Source: Actinomycetota bacterium (GTDB lineage Bacteria; Actinomycetota; Thermoleophilia; Gaiellales; Gaiellaceae). Taken from it: a DNA stretch of 64,000 bases. The position numbers and the translations under genes are program-made. The notes under the pieces are model-generated. The model saw only the letters and a program-made list of their open reading frames with translations, was not told where the DNA came from and did not search any database. Shown here one piece after another: positions 25,327 to 33,497 of this stretch (the first letter of the stretch is position 1; each line of letters opens with the position of its first letter). The stretch lies in NCBI GenBank assembly GCA_013816245.1, contig JACDEU010000001.1, positions 1 to 64,000 of the forward strand, read 5' to 3'.

Positions 25327-26652
25327 CTATGTCCGGGCCATCGTCTCTTCGATCCGCTTCGCCAGCTCCCGCAGCCGGGCTTCGAGCACGGCTCTTTCCG
25401 CCTCGGTGTCGGCGGAAAGCGTGTCGAGGCGCCGCCGCAGCTCCTGCTCGGCCTGGATCAGGCGCGACTCGAAGGCCTCCATCGCCTCGGAGCGTTGGCG
25501 CTCGAGCCCGGCGCCGACCTGTGCCTGCCGCTGCTCCAGCCTTTGCGCGCCGGTGATCGCGACCTGCGCCAGCTTGTCCGCGAGCACCGTCTGCGCTTCG
25601 CGCACAAAAGCCTGCACGGCGCGGTCGAGCTCGCGCGACAGGCGCGTGGCGGCGGCTTCTCGCGAGGACCTGACCGTGTCGGCGAACTGCTGCGTTGCCG
25701 CGTCGGAGTAGCTCGTCGTCACGCGCGCGAGAATTCGTTCGAGATGTTCGAGCTGGCGGCGCTCGACATCGGCGAAGCCGGCCTGGATGCGACGCGTGGC
25801 ATCTGTCTCTTCACGCTCGATCAGCTCGAGCATTTCCCGCTCGCGCTTCCTGATGCGTTCGTTCAGCTCGTGCAGCGCTCGTCGCCGCTCGGATGCGTAG
25901 CCCTCTAGCTCGGCGGTGCCTGCGGCGCCGAGCTCCTGCGTGGCACGGGCAATCTCCTCACGGACGCGCATGAGTCCCGCGCGTTGCTGCTCGCTCTCTC
26001 CTTCGAGGCGCTCGGCATCGACCGCGATTCGTGCCTCGGCTTCCGAGATCAGCTGCTTCTGACGTTGCGCGAGTTGCGTGAGCTGGTCCGTGACGGCGCG
26101 CTGCGCCCGTTCGAGATCGTCTCCCCACGCGGCAAGACGTGCGTCGACCTGCTGCTGCGCCGCGGTCAAGGCTTCGCCGAGCTCGTCGCCCGCCGTGCGC
26201 GTACGCTCGGCCGCCGCCGTGCGTCGTTCTTCGGCAATGCGGCGTTCCTGTTCTGCGAGGAGCGATGCGGAGTCGGCTCGCGCCCGGACGAGCGTTCGTT
26301 CGAGCTCGGCGCCGCGCTCTTCGGCCTCCTGGGCGATCAGCGAGTTGAGTCGGCCCTGCGCGCGCGCGAGCTGTTCGTCGGTTCGCCGAGAGGCACGGAA
26401 CAGATCTCGTAGTCGCACAGCGGCGAGCGCGGCGAAGAATGCAACCGTGATTCCACCGGCCGCCACTGCGATCTTCGTGTCGGTCTTCAGTCCGTAGGCG
26501 ACCCACGCCCCGGCGGCAGTGATTCCGACGAGGATCGCAACGCCGATCAGCACACGGCGCCGCAGCCGGTCGAACACGGCGCCGAGGAGGGAGAGCACCG
26601 TGGCCGCGGCAGCCGCGGCGAAGACGATCTCCACAATGGTGACGAGCTTCAC
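25327..26652 (-). CDS. Membrane-anchored coiled-coil protein of unknown function
   Basis: 441 residues. Three hydrophobic segments lie in the first 85 (about 5-24, 34-53 and 62-80). The rest, from about residue 90 to the end, is almost uninterrupted charged helix rich in Ala, Glu, Arg and Gln, with heptad character and no Pro or Gly clusters. That resembles a membrane-tethered rod, perhaps a scaffold in envelope or division processes. The ATG at 26652 is 4 bases from the stop of the next upstream gene, so it belongs to the minus-strand run that begins with the MenG-like gene. Confidence 0.75.
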   Translation of the reverse strand: MKLVTIVEIVFAAAAAATVLSLLGAVFDRLRRRVLIGVAILVGITAAGAWVAYGLKTDTKIAVAAGGITVAFFAALAAVRLRDLFRASRRTDEQLARAQGRLNSLIAQEAEERGAELERTLVRARADSASLLAEQERRIAEERRTAAAERTRTAGDELGEALTAAQQQVDARLAAWGDDLERAQRAVTDQLTQLAQRQKQLISEAEARIAVDAERLEGESEQQRAGLMRVREEIARATQELGAAGTAELEGYASERRRALHELNERIRKREREMLELIEREETDATRRIQAGFADVERRQLEHLERILARVTTSYSDAATQQFADTVRSSREAAATRLSRELDRAVQAFVREAQTVLADKLAQVAITGAQRLEQRQAQVGAGLERQRSEAMEAFESRLIQAEQELRRRLDTLSADTEAERAVLEARLRELAKRIEETMART

Positions 26653-26656
26653 GACG

Positions 26657-27388
26657 TCAGGTTACGCGGAGTAGGACGAGCGCGAGAGCGAGGGCCACCA
26701 CGGCCGCGGACAGAACCTGGAGAGCGCGCTCTGCTTCTGCGGTGAGCGTATCGGCGGTGATCGGGATGGACGAACCGTCGAGGAGCTCGATCCGACCGGT
26801 GACGTCACGAGTGCGCCGCCGCACGAGCCGTACGGGTGTCGAGAGACGCCGCTGGGCATGGCTCAGGAGCGCTGCGAACGCCGCAGCCAACGCCGCTTCG
26901 ACCCGAATCGTCGCCGCAGCGGCGAAGTACGCGGTCAGCACCGGGAACGCGCCCCAGGCGAGAGCGAACCACGGATCGCCGTGCACGCGACCGCCGAACA
27001 GCTCGAGGTTGTAGGCGACGGCGATGAAGGCTCCGACTGCGACGAATGCGAGCAGCCAGAGGTTCGTGCGCAGCGCCACGGCGACGCCGATCCCCGCGGC
27101 GGCGGCGAGCGACGTGACGGCGAGCACGACGAGCGTTGTCGCCGGAATCCGGGTCGCAAGCGGACGGCCGTGCAACTCGTCGAGCGCATGCGCGCCGATG
27201 CCCATGCCGAGGAAGAACGCCAGCAGCGCGAGAGCGAGCACTCCGGGCCGCCAGTGCGGCGCCAGCGCCGCGCCGATCGCGACGTATGAAAGGTGCCAGA
27301 GCGTGTACGGCGGATGCAGGAGCGTGACGTAATCGCGCCAGCCGCCGGGCGCGAGCGCGTAGAAGGCAGGCCGGGCGTCACTCGGCAT
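26657..27388 (-). CDS. UbiA-like polytopic membrane protein
   Basis: 243 residues from the ATG at 27388, which overlaps the stop of the methyltransferase gene (ATGA). It has about six to seven helices. Weak UbiA-type features are seen: an acidic site after helix 2 (GAHALDELHGRP) and a second conserved-looking loop (YNLELFGGRVHGDPWFALAW). The canonical NDxxDxxxD is not complete. Coupling to a UbiE/MenG-type methyltransferase suggests a quinone- or isoprenoid-related step. The assignment is tentative. Confidence 0.6.
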   Translation of the reverse strand: MPSDARPAFYALAPGGWRDYVTLLHPPYTLWHLSYVAIGAALAPHWRPGVLALALLAFFLGMGIGAHALDELHGRPLATRIPATTLVVLAVTSLAAAAGIGVAVALRTNLWLLAFVAVGAFIAVAYNLELFGGRVHGDPWFALAWGAFPVLTAYFAAAATIRVEAALAAAFAALLSHAQRRLSTPVRLVRRRTRDVTGRIELLDGSSIPITADTLTAEAERALQVLSAAVVALALALVLLRVT

Positions 27389-28077
27389 CACGCGCGGCGT
27401 CCCCAGGTGACGATGCCGCCGCCGAGGCTGAGGTGCCGCGAGCTCACATCGGCGATCCCTGCCGCGCGACAGAGCTCGAGCAGCCGGGCTTCCGGCCATT
27501 CGGAATAGAAGTCCCTGATGCTCGGCCCGAGGAAATCGCCGACCTCGGCCCAACCGGGCGAGATCACACGTCCGGCGAGCGGGAGCCCGACCCGGACGTA
27601 GAGCTCCCAAAGCGGGCGCCAGACACCGCGGGGCACTGCAAATTCGAGCCCGGCGATCGTGCCGCCGGGTCGCACCACACGTGCGAGCTCACGCAGGGTC
27701 GCGCCCGGATCGGAGACGTAACGCAGGAGGTAGGTGAAGGTCAGCGCGTCGAACGACGCGTCTTCGAACGGCAGGCGTTCCGCCGTCCCTTCGACGAGCG
27801 TTACACCTTTGGGGAGGCGGCGGCGTGCTTCCGCCAGCATCTCCGGGCTCTGGTCGAGCCCGACGACCGTGCACCTCTTTTGTCTCAGAAGCTCGCGCGC
27901 CACCGCGCCGGTCCCCGTCGCGACGTCGAGGACGGTGTCGCCGGCGCCTACCTCGACGCGCGAGACGAGGAACCGGCGCCAGCGCGGATCCTGGCCGAAC
28001 GAGAGCGCAGCGGCATAGCGGTCGTACGTCGGCCCGAGTGGGGCGAAGAGCGCGCGGGCGGAGACGGCCCCTGCCAC
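27388..28077 (-). CDS. UbiE/MenG-type class I SAM-dependent methyltransferase
   Basis: 229 residues. The SAM-binding motif I is VLDVATGTGAVAREL, followed by VVGLDQSPEMLAEARRRLP and AERLPFEDASFDALTFTYLLRY. The region RPGGTIAGLEFAVP and the end GGGIVTWGRRA match the demethylmenaquinone methyltransferase family. It could perform the last C-methylation of menaquinone. Substrate is not proven: this family includes other small-molecule methyltransferases. It heads the minus-strand operon that continues with the UbiA-like and coiled-coil genes. Confidence 0.82.
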   Translation of the reverse strand: MAGAVSARALFAPLGPTYDRYAAALSFGQDPRWRRFLVSRVEVGAGDTVLDVATGTGAVARELLRQKRCTVVGLDQSPEMLAEARRRLPKGVTLVEGTAERLPFEDASFDALTFTYLLRYVSDPGATLRELARVVRPGGTIAGLEFAVPRGVWRPLWELYVRVGLPLAGRVISPGWAEVGDFLGPSIRDFYSEWPEARLLELCRAAGIADVSSRHLSLGGGIVTWGRRA

Positions 28078-28099
28078 AGGTCGAGTCTATGCTGGCACC

Positions 28100-28519
28100 G
28101 TGGCGCTGAGCGACGACGTCGGCCGGATCGCTGAGGCTGCGGCGCCGTTCGCGGCGCCAGGAGAGACGCTCGGCGCTGTGATAGCGGTCGAGCCGTCGTC
28201 GGGAGAACGCATCTACCTGTGTGCGTTCTCAAGTGACGACGGGACGCACGGCTGGCTCGCCCTAGACGACGCAGGCGCTCCGGTCCGCGACCGGACGCGA
28301 ATTCGCGACGCCGCGTCGATCGCGGCACTCGTCGAAGTTGCCGAGGAAAGCGTCGCAGTCCCTTTGGCATCGGGGCCGCGGCTCGCGTCGCCCGCCTATC
28401 TCGACTCGCTCGGCGCAAGCGCAGCCGGTGAGGTTGCCGGCGCATTGCAGAGCGCGCTGCCTGCGATCGACGAGCTGACCAGGGACCTCGAACTGAACTA
28501 CAAGCTCGAGCTCGCGTAG
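28100..28519 (+). CDS. Conserved hypothetical protein
   Basis: 139 residues from a GTG start, 22 bases from the divergent methyltransferase. The sequence is soluble and alternates beta-like stretches (ERIYLCAFSSDDGTHGWLAL) with a helical C-terminus (AGEVAGALQSALPAIDELTR). No family was recognised. The stop overlaps the GTG start of the following SDR gene by one base, so it is translationally linked to it. Confidence 0.6.
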   Translation: MALSDDVGRIAEAAAPFAAPGETLGAVIAVEPSSGERIYLCAFSSDDGTHGWLALDDAGAPVRDRTRIRDAASIAALVEVAEESVAVPLASGPRLASPAYLDSLGASAAGEVAGALQSALPAIDELTRDLELNYKLELA

Positions 28520-29290
28520 TGCTTCCTGCGCGCTCTCTGACAGGCCGCGTAGCGCTCGTGACCGGCGGCGGAAGCGGGCTCGGCAGGGCTCGAGCTCGGC
28601 CGCCTCGGCGCCAAGGTCGCCGTACTTGGCCGGCGGCGCGAGCCGCTCGACGAAACCGTCGCGGCACTCCCGGGCGAGGGCTTCGCGGTCCAGGCTGACG
28701 TGCGCGACCCGGAGGCCGTCGCCGCCGCCTTCGACGCGGCCGAGGAGGCGCTCGGTCCGCTCACGACCCTCGTGAACAACGCGGCCGGCAACTTCATCGT
28801 GCGAGCGGAAGATCTCTCGCCGAACGGCTGGCGCGCGGTGGTCGGCATCGTCCTCGACGGGACGTTCTTCTGCTCGCGTGAGCTCGGCAGGCGTGTTGCA
28901 GACCGTGGCGGAGACAACGCGCAGATCGTCAACCTCGTCGCGAGCTACGCCTGGACCGGCGGTCCGGGGACCGTTCACTCCGCGGCGGCGAAGGCCGGCG
29001 TCGTCAACCTGACGCGGACGCTCGCAGTCGAGTGGGCGCAGCGCGGCATCCGCGTGAACGCCATCGCACCCGGCCCGATCGACACTGATGAGACGCGAAC
29101 GCGACTCTGGCCGACGGAAGAGATCAGAGAACAGCTGCTGCGCCGCATCCCGCTTGGACGCTTCGGGCGCGAAGAAGAGGTCGCACATGCGTGCGCATAC
29201 CTCGTCTCCGACTTCGCCGGCTACGTGACGGGTGATGTCCTCACACTCGACGGCGGAGCGTGGCTCGAGCAGGGGATGTTCAAGGACTGA
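28519..29290 (+). pseudogene. SDR oxidoreductase, 2,4-dienoyl-CoA reductase-like, frameshifted
   Basis: The frame from GTG 28519 gives the Rossmann start (GRVALVTGGGSGLGR). From about 28590 the protein continues in another frame: LELGRLGAKVAVLGRR, then LVNNAAGNF, SAAAKAGVVNLTRTLAVEW and GGAWLEQGMFKD at the end. The NNAAGNF signature and the absence of the usual YxxxK tyrosine fit the peroxisomal-type dienoyl-CoA reductase branch, which helps oxidise unsaturated fatty acids. About eight bases, or a number equivalent in frame, are missing near 28588. Restored length would be about 258 residues. An internal start at 28700 would lack the NADP(H) site. Confidence 0.8.
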
Positions 29291-30230
29291 GTCCCGGTGG
29301 TGGGCGGCGAACGGCTCGATCCGCCCAGACTCCACCGAAGCGGTGGAGAACGATCCCGAGCACGAAGATGCTGAGCCCGATCGCGAGGAGGGCGACCGCG
29401 AACGTCCAGCGGTTGTCGTTGAGGCCGCCGCGCGCGTAGTGCAGCAGCGGAGCGAAGTAACCGAGGACGCCGTACACGGCCCAGGTCGCCCGACGGGCCG
29501 GGCCGGAGACGACCAGCAGCAACGCTCCGACGATCAGCATCGGAATCCAGCCGCGGTCGGGGTCCATTCCCGGTTCGACGACGAAGAAGACCAGACCGGC
29601 GGCCGCGCCGAACCAGCCGAGCGCGTGGAACCAGAACGCGTCGCGCCGCCTGCCGAACGCATCGAGGAACACGCCGATGATCACGAGCACGCCGCTGGAG
29701 ATCAGCGCCGCAGTTGCGCGCTCGTCGCCCGTGGGAGATCCGCTCCCCGCCACAGCCAGGAACTGCGCAGCTACGAGGATCGCGCCGACGACGAGTGCGA
29801 AGAGAAACGGGAAGCGCGTCCACCAGTACGCGATGAGCCCGGCGGCCGCCGTCACGAAAGCGACGGCAACTGCGCAGCCGTTGAAGTCGATCAAGGGGAC
29901 GTCCGAGGACCAGACGCCGATCAGCCTCATGAAGCCGATGCAGACCGCGGGAACCATCGCCACGGCCAGCGCGGCGGCTAGTCCCCCCGGCACCCAGCAG
30001 GATCCTCGGAGCAGCAAGTGCGCCGCGCCGGAGTACACAAGGAGAAACGCAAGTGCCGCGACGAGGATCCAGACGCTCTTGTGCGTGTCGGGCAGCGTCT
30101 GGAGCAGCGCATACGAGGCGAATGCGAGCGCATAGGCCCCGGCGAACCAGAGGACGTTCGGAGGGTCCACGCGCGGCCGCTCGCGCTCAACGGGTATGGC
30201 GGGAAGGACGACGCCAGCCTGCTCCTCCAC
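29280..30230 (-). CDS. Polytopic membrane protein of unknown function
   Basis: 316 residues with roughly nine hydrophobic helices, a short cytoplasmic N-terminus with charged residues (ERERPRVDPP), and a Pro-rich C-terminus. No transport or enzyme motif was recognised. Its 3' end overlaps the convergent SDR gene by 11 bases. Codon usage is typical of the window, which supports it as a real gene. Confidence 0.7.
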   Translation of the reverse strand: MEEQAGVVLPAIPVERERPRVDPPNVLWFAGAYALAFASYALLQTLPDTHKSVWILVAALAFLLVYSGAAHLLLRGSCWVPGGLAAALAVAMVPAVCIGFMRLIGVWSSDVPLIDFNGCAVAVAFVTAAAGLIAYWWTRFPFLFALVVGAILVAAQFLAVAGSGSPTGDERATAALISSGVLVIIGVFLDAFGRRRDAFWFHALGWFGAAAGLVFFVVEPGMDPDRGWIPMLIVGALLLVVSGPARRATWAVYGVLGYFAPLLHYARGGLNDNRWTFAVALLAIGLSIFVLGIVLHRFGGVWADRAVRRPPPGLSP

Positions 30231-30271
30231 GCGCCGACCCTAACTGCTCGTGCTTCCCTATGCTTGGCGGG

Positions 30272-30565
30272 ATGGAAGGTGGATTTGGCTTCCCGCTGGG
30301 CGGCGATCCGGAGGATCTCCTCCGAGGCCTGCGCGAGTTCGCCGAGCAACAGGCGGAGACGGTGCAGGAGGCGCAGCGCGAGCAGTTCGCGACGCTGACC
30401 CTGAACACCGCAGTGGAGCTGACCGGGGCCGCCCTCTCCCAGTTCCAGCCGTCCGGCAGCGCAAGCGAACAGGCCGTCGCGCTCCGAGACGCGATGCGGG
30501 TGCTCTTTCCTGAAGCGGTGGCGCTCGTCAGCGCCGCGCGCCAGGGCTTCATGCGCGAACGGTAG
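30272..30565 (+). CDS. Small conserved hypothetical protein
   Basis: 97 residues from ATG 30272; another in-frame ATG is at 30260. A Gly-rich start (MEGGFGFPLGGDPEDLL) is followed by a helical, Gln/Glu-rich body. No motif was recognised. The stop TAG shares a base with the GTG of proline dehydrogenase, so it is probably co-translated with that gene. Confidence 0.6.
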   Translation: MEGGFGFPLGGDPEDLLRGLREFAEQQAETVQEAQREQFATLTLNTAVELTGAALSQFQPSGSASEQAVALRDAMRVLFPEAVALVSAARQGFMRER

Positions 30566-31497
30566 TGCCGCCCTTGGCGATCTTCGACCGCGCGATCGTT
30601 CGCATGCTTCCGGCCGTCCCGCGACCGCTCGTGCAAAAGCTCTCCGAGCGGTACATCGCCGGGCCAGAGCTCAAAGATGCACGCGAGACCGTGCGCAAGC
30701 TGAACGCCGAAGGCAAGGTCGCCACGATCGACGTCCTCGGCGAGGAGATCACGACCAAGGACGAAGCGGCTGCGATCGTGCGCGCCTACCTGGACGTCTT
30801 CGCCGACATCGAACACTGCGGACTCGATTCCGGCGTGAGCGTGAAGCTGACTGCACTGGGGCTGAACCTCGACTACGACATTTGCCGCGCGAATCTGCGC
30901 ACAGTGGTCGAGGACGCGGCATCGCGCAGAAACTTCGTGCGCATCGACATGGAGGATTCGTCCACGACCGACGAGACGCTGCGCCTCTACCGAGAGCTGC
31001 GCGAGGATGGTCACGACAACGTCGGTGTCGTTCTGCAGGCGACGCTGCGTCGGACGATCGACGACGTCGCCGCGCTTGCGGATCTGCAACCGAGCGTTCG
31101 CCTCTGCAAGGGCATCTACGTCGAGCCGCCGCAAGTCGCATACCAGGACTTCGGCGAGGTTCGCGCGTCGTACGTGCGGGCGCTCGACGTGTTGCTGGCG
31201 ACCGCTGGACACGTCGGCATTGCGACCCACGACGAGTGGCTGCTCGACGAGGGACGGCGGCTCGTCGCCGAACACGGCCTCGGTCCCGATGCCTACGAGT
31301 TTCAGATGCTGCTCGGCGTGCGGCCGGACCTCGGCACCGGGCTCGTGCGCGAGGGACATCGTCTGCGCATCTACGTCCCGTTCGGTCGCCACTGGTACGA
31401 GTACTCGCTTCGGCGGCTGCAGGAGAACCCGAAGCTCGCGGGCTATATCGCCGCCGACACGCTCGGCCGGTTGATCGGCCGCAGCAACGGCGTTTGA
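30565..31497 (+). CDS. Proline dehydrogenase family protein
   Basis: 310 residues, the length of monofunctional bacterial proline dehydrogenases. The FAD-dependent TIM barrel pattern is present: VSVKLTALGLNLD, FVRIDMEDSSTTDETLRLYR, VGVVLQATLRRT, VRLCKGIYVEPP, GIATHD and YEFQMLLGVR, with RIYVPFGRHWYEYSLRRLQE near the end. It should oxidise proline to pyrroline-5-carboxylate at the membrane. No P5C dehydrogenase is nearby. The next gene, a class III aminotransferase, overlaps by 4 bases. Confidence 0.93.
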   Translation: MPPLAIFDRAIVRMLPAVPRPLVQKLSERYIAGPELKDARETVRKLNAEGKVATIDVLGEEITTKDEAAAIVRAYLDVFADIEHCGLDSGVSVKLTALGLNLDYDICRANLRTVVEDAASRRNFVRIDMEDSSTTDETLRLYRELREDGHDNVGVVLQATLRRTIDDVAALADLQPSVRLCKGIYVEPPQVAYQDFGEVRASYVRALDVLLATAGHVGIATHDEWLLDEGRRLVAEHGLGPDAYEFQMLLGVRPDLGTGLVREGHRLRIYVPFGRHWYEYSLRRLQENPKLAGYIAADTLGRLIGRSNGV

Positions 31498-32507
31498 TCT
31501 GGGCCCGGGCGGAGGGCTGCCGCGTCTGGGACGCGGACGGGCGCGAGTATCTCGACCTCTCCGGCGGGTTCGGCGTCGCCGCGCTCGGTCATCGCAATCC
31601 ACGCGTGATGTCGGCGATCGCGTCGGCTCCCGTCGCGCATGCGCTCGGCGACCTGGCGGACGCCGCGGTCACGGCGGAGCTGCGAGAGAAGTTACCGTGG
31701 CCGTCGAAGCTCGGGGTCACCGGCGCCGACGCCGTCGACATTGCACTCCGAACTGCGTTGCTTGCCACGGGTCGCCCCGGCGTCGTCGCGTTCGACGGCG
31801 CCTACCACGGCACCGGGCTGCTCGCTCTCGCGGCAACCGGCTTCGAACAGTTTCGTGAGCCGTTCGCCGCCTGGCTTCCGGGTCCCATTCACAGACGCCC
31901 GTACGGCGAGGATCCCGGTCCTCTCCCAGCCGACACGTGTTGCGTCATCGCCGAGCCCGTCCAGGGACGAGCCGGTGCCCGCGTACCGCCGGACGGCTGG
32001 CTCGAGACGCTTCGTCGTCGCTGCGACGAAGTAGGCGCGCTGCTCGTCGTCGATGCGATCTACGCGGGCCTCGGCCGGATCGGCGAGCTCTGGCCCGGCG
32101 AGAACCTCGCGGATGTGATCTGCGCCGGCAAGGCGCTCGGCGGGGGACTGCCCCTGTCGGCGGCGCTCTTCGTGCGCAGAGACCTCTCTACAGTGTGGGA
32201 GCTCGGTCCCGAGGACGTCCTCACGCATACCCACGTGGGGAGCCCGCTCGCGTGCGCGGCCGCGCTCGTCGTCCTCGACGAAGTGCCCGGCTTGCTCGAA
32301 CGTGTCGGCGTCGCCGGCCGGCGGTTCGAGGAGGCGGGTTGGCATGGGGCGGGATTGTTGCGCGCCCGCGTCGGTGACGCAGACGCCGCGGAGCGGAGGG
32401 GCGTGATCGTCATTCCCGCCGGCGACGGCGGCCTGATCTCGGCGACACCGCCCTTGACGATCACCGACGAGGAGCTCGACGAGGCTTTCGGCTTGCTCGG
32501 CCTCTAG
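31494..32507 (+). CDS. Class III PLP-dependent aminotransferase, shortened N-terminus
   Basis: 337 residues from a TTG at 31494 that overlaps the proline dehydrogenase stop. It matches ornithine/acetylornithine/4-aminobutyrate aminotransferases: YLDLSGGFGVAALGHRNPRV, FDGAYHGTGLLAL, and the PLP lysine in CAGKALGGGLPLSAAL. The usual DEVQTGFGR is replaced by DAIYAGLGR; the Asp that contacts the PLP ring is kept. About 60 N-terminal residues and some C-terminal sequence common in the family are absent. With proline dehydrogenase upstream, an ornithine- or proline-related role is plausible. The substrate is not determined. Confidence 0.83.
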   Translation: MIWARAEGCRVWDADGREYLDLSGGFGVAALGHRNPRVMSAIASAPVAHALGDLADAAVTAELREKLPWPSKLGVTGADAVDIALRTALLATGRPGVVAFDGAYHGTGLLALAATGFEQFREPFAAWLPGPIHRRPYGEDPGPLPADTCCVIAEPVQGRAGARVPPDGWLETLRRRCDEVGALLVVDAIYAGLGRIGELWPGENLADVICAGKALGGGLPLSAALFVRRDLSTVWELGPEDVLTHTHVGSPLACAAALVVLDEVPGLLERVGVAGRRFEEAGWHGAGLLRARVGDADAAERRGVIVIPAGDGGLISATPPLTITDEELDEAFGLLGL

Positions 32508-32818
32508 GGAGGCGGCGGCCCATCAGGCGGGCGCAGCGGTGGTGCTTCTTCTTCCTCCACGACTGTGCGGCGTCCCGGCGGGTAGGGACTGCCGCCGGGT
32601 GGGGGTGCGCCAGCTCCGTAGCCTCCGCGGTGCCAGCCCCAGGCGCCGGGACCCAACCGTTCCCACAAGGTGAGCGAGAGCAGCAGTCCGGCGAGCCCGA
32701 CGAGCATCAAGATCCAGCCGACCACGTCGATGTCGACGGAAGGATTCGGGTCCTGGTGGACGGCGAACGCGAGAACGGCGCCGACTGCGATCAGGATGAA
32801 GCTGACAGGGATGCCCAT
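32504..32818 (-). CDS. DUF6458 family small membrane protein
   Basis: 104 residues from ATG 32818, which has an AGAGGA ribosome site 9 bases upstream; the ATG at 32827 abuts that site and is less likely. Two helices (GIPVSFILIAVGAVLAFAV; VVGWILMLVGLAGLLLSL) match the actinobacterial DUF6458 pattern. The C-terminus is a long Gly/Pro-rich disordered tail with a run of acidic residues. Function is unknown. It converges with the aminotransferase gene with a 4-base overlap. Confidence 0.8.
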   Translation of the reverse strand: MGIPVSFILIAVGAVLAFAVHQDPNPSVDIDVVGWILMLVGLAGLLLSLTLWERLGPGAWGWHRGGYGAGAPPPGGSPYPPGRRTVVEEEEAPPLRPPDGPPPP

Positions 32819-32858
32819 GTCAGCCATTCCTCTCCATCCCGGCCGGTTGCCAAACGGC

Positions 32859-33497
32859 TCAGGCCTTGCGTGAGTACAGCAGGAACGTCCCGGGAACTCG
32901 TGCGTCGTGACGGCGGAACCCGTCGCTCCCCGAGGGGTACTCCTCGAGCGCGCGCAACAGCAGGCCGGCGCGAGCCGCAGCGTTCACGATCTGGCCGAGC
33001 CGGCGTGAACCCTCGTCGAAGTAGCTCTCGCGCCAGTGCATCAAGCCGTCCACGCAGAGCGCGACCGGGTGTTCCTCGAAGAGCAGAAGCTCGCCGCCGG
33101 AACGGAGCGCCGCGGCGATCTCGCGCATCCAGGGATCGAGATCGCTGAGTTGGAGCAGCGAACCGAGCCCGGCGTAGACGAGGTCGAAACGCCCTCGCCG
33201 CAATTCGGCAGGCAGCTCTTGTGGGTCCGCCTGAACCCAGAGAATCGACGGCCACCTTTCCCGCGCCGCCTCGAGCGCCTGTCCCGACGAGTCGACTCCG
33301 GTGACGATTGCTCCGAGCTCCGCGAGCTCGGCAGTCGACTCGCCGGTGCCGCACTGCAGATCGAGCACCCGTTTGCCTTTCAAGTCGGCGAATGCGTGGC
33401 GCACCTGCGAGGGCAGTCCGCGTTCTCCGCCGAGCACTTCGGCACGCTTCCGGTGAATCTCGTCCCAGGCTCGCCTGTTGTGCTCGGTCGGTTCCAT
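32859..33497 (-). CDS. Class I SAM-dependent methyltransferase
   Basis: 212 residues from ATG 33497, which overlaps the stop of the FabL-type gene. The N-terminus EHNRRAWDEIHRKRAE and motif I VLDLQCGTGESTAELA are typical of methyltransf_11/25-type enzymes, and FDLVYAGLGSLLQLSDLDPW occupies motif III. Substrate is unknown. The operon position behind an enoyl reductase may point to lipid metabolism but does not prove it. Confidence 0.82.
   Translation of the reverse strand: MEPTEHNRRAWDEIHRKRAEVLGGERGLPSQVRHAFADLKGKRVLDLQCGTGESTAELAELGAIVTGVDSSGQALEAARERWPSILWVQADPQELPAELRRGRFDLVYAGLGSLLQLSDLDPWMREIAAALRSGGELLLFEEHPVALCVDGLMHWRESYFDEGSRRLGQIVNAAARAGLLLRALEEYPSGSDGFRRHDARVPGTFLLYSRKA

Noticed and set aside
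30882-31493. Open frame fused to the aminotransferase
   Set aside because: It is a shadow of proline dehydrogenase with Arg-rich low-information sequence; homology begins at 31494.
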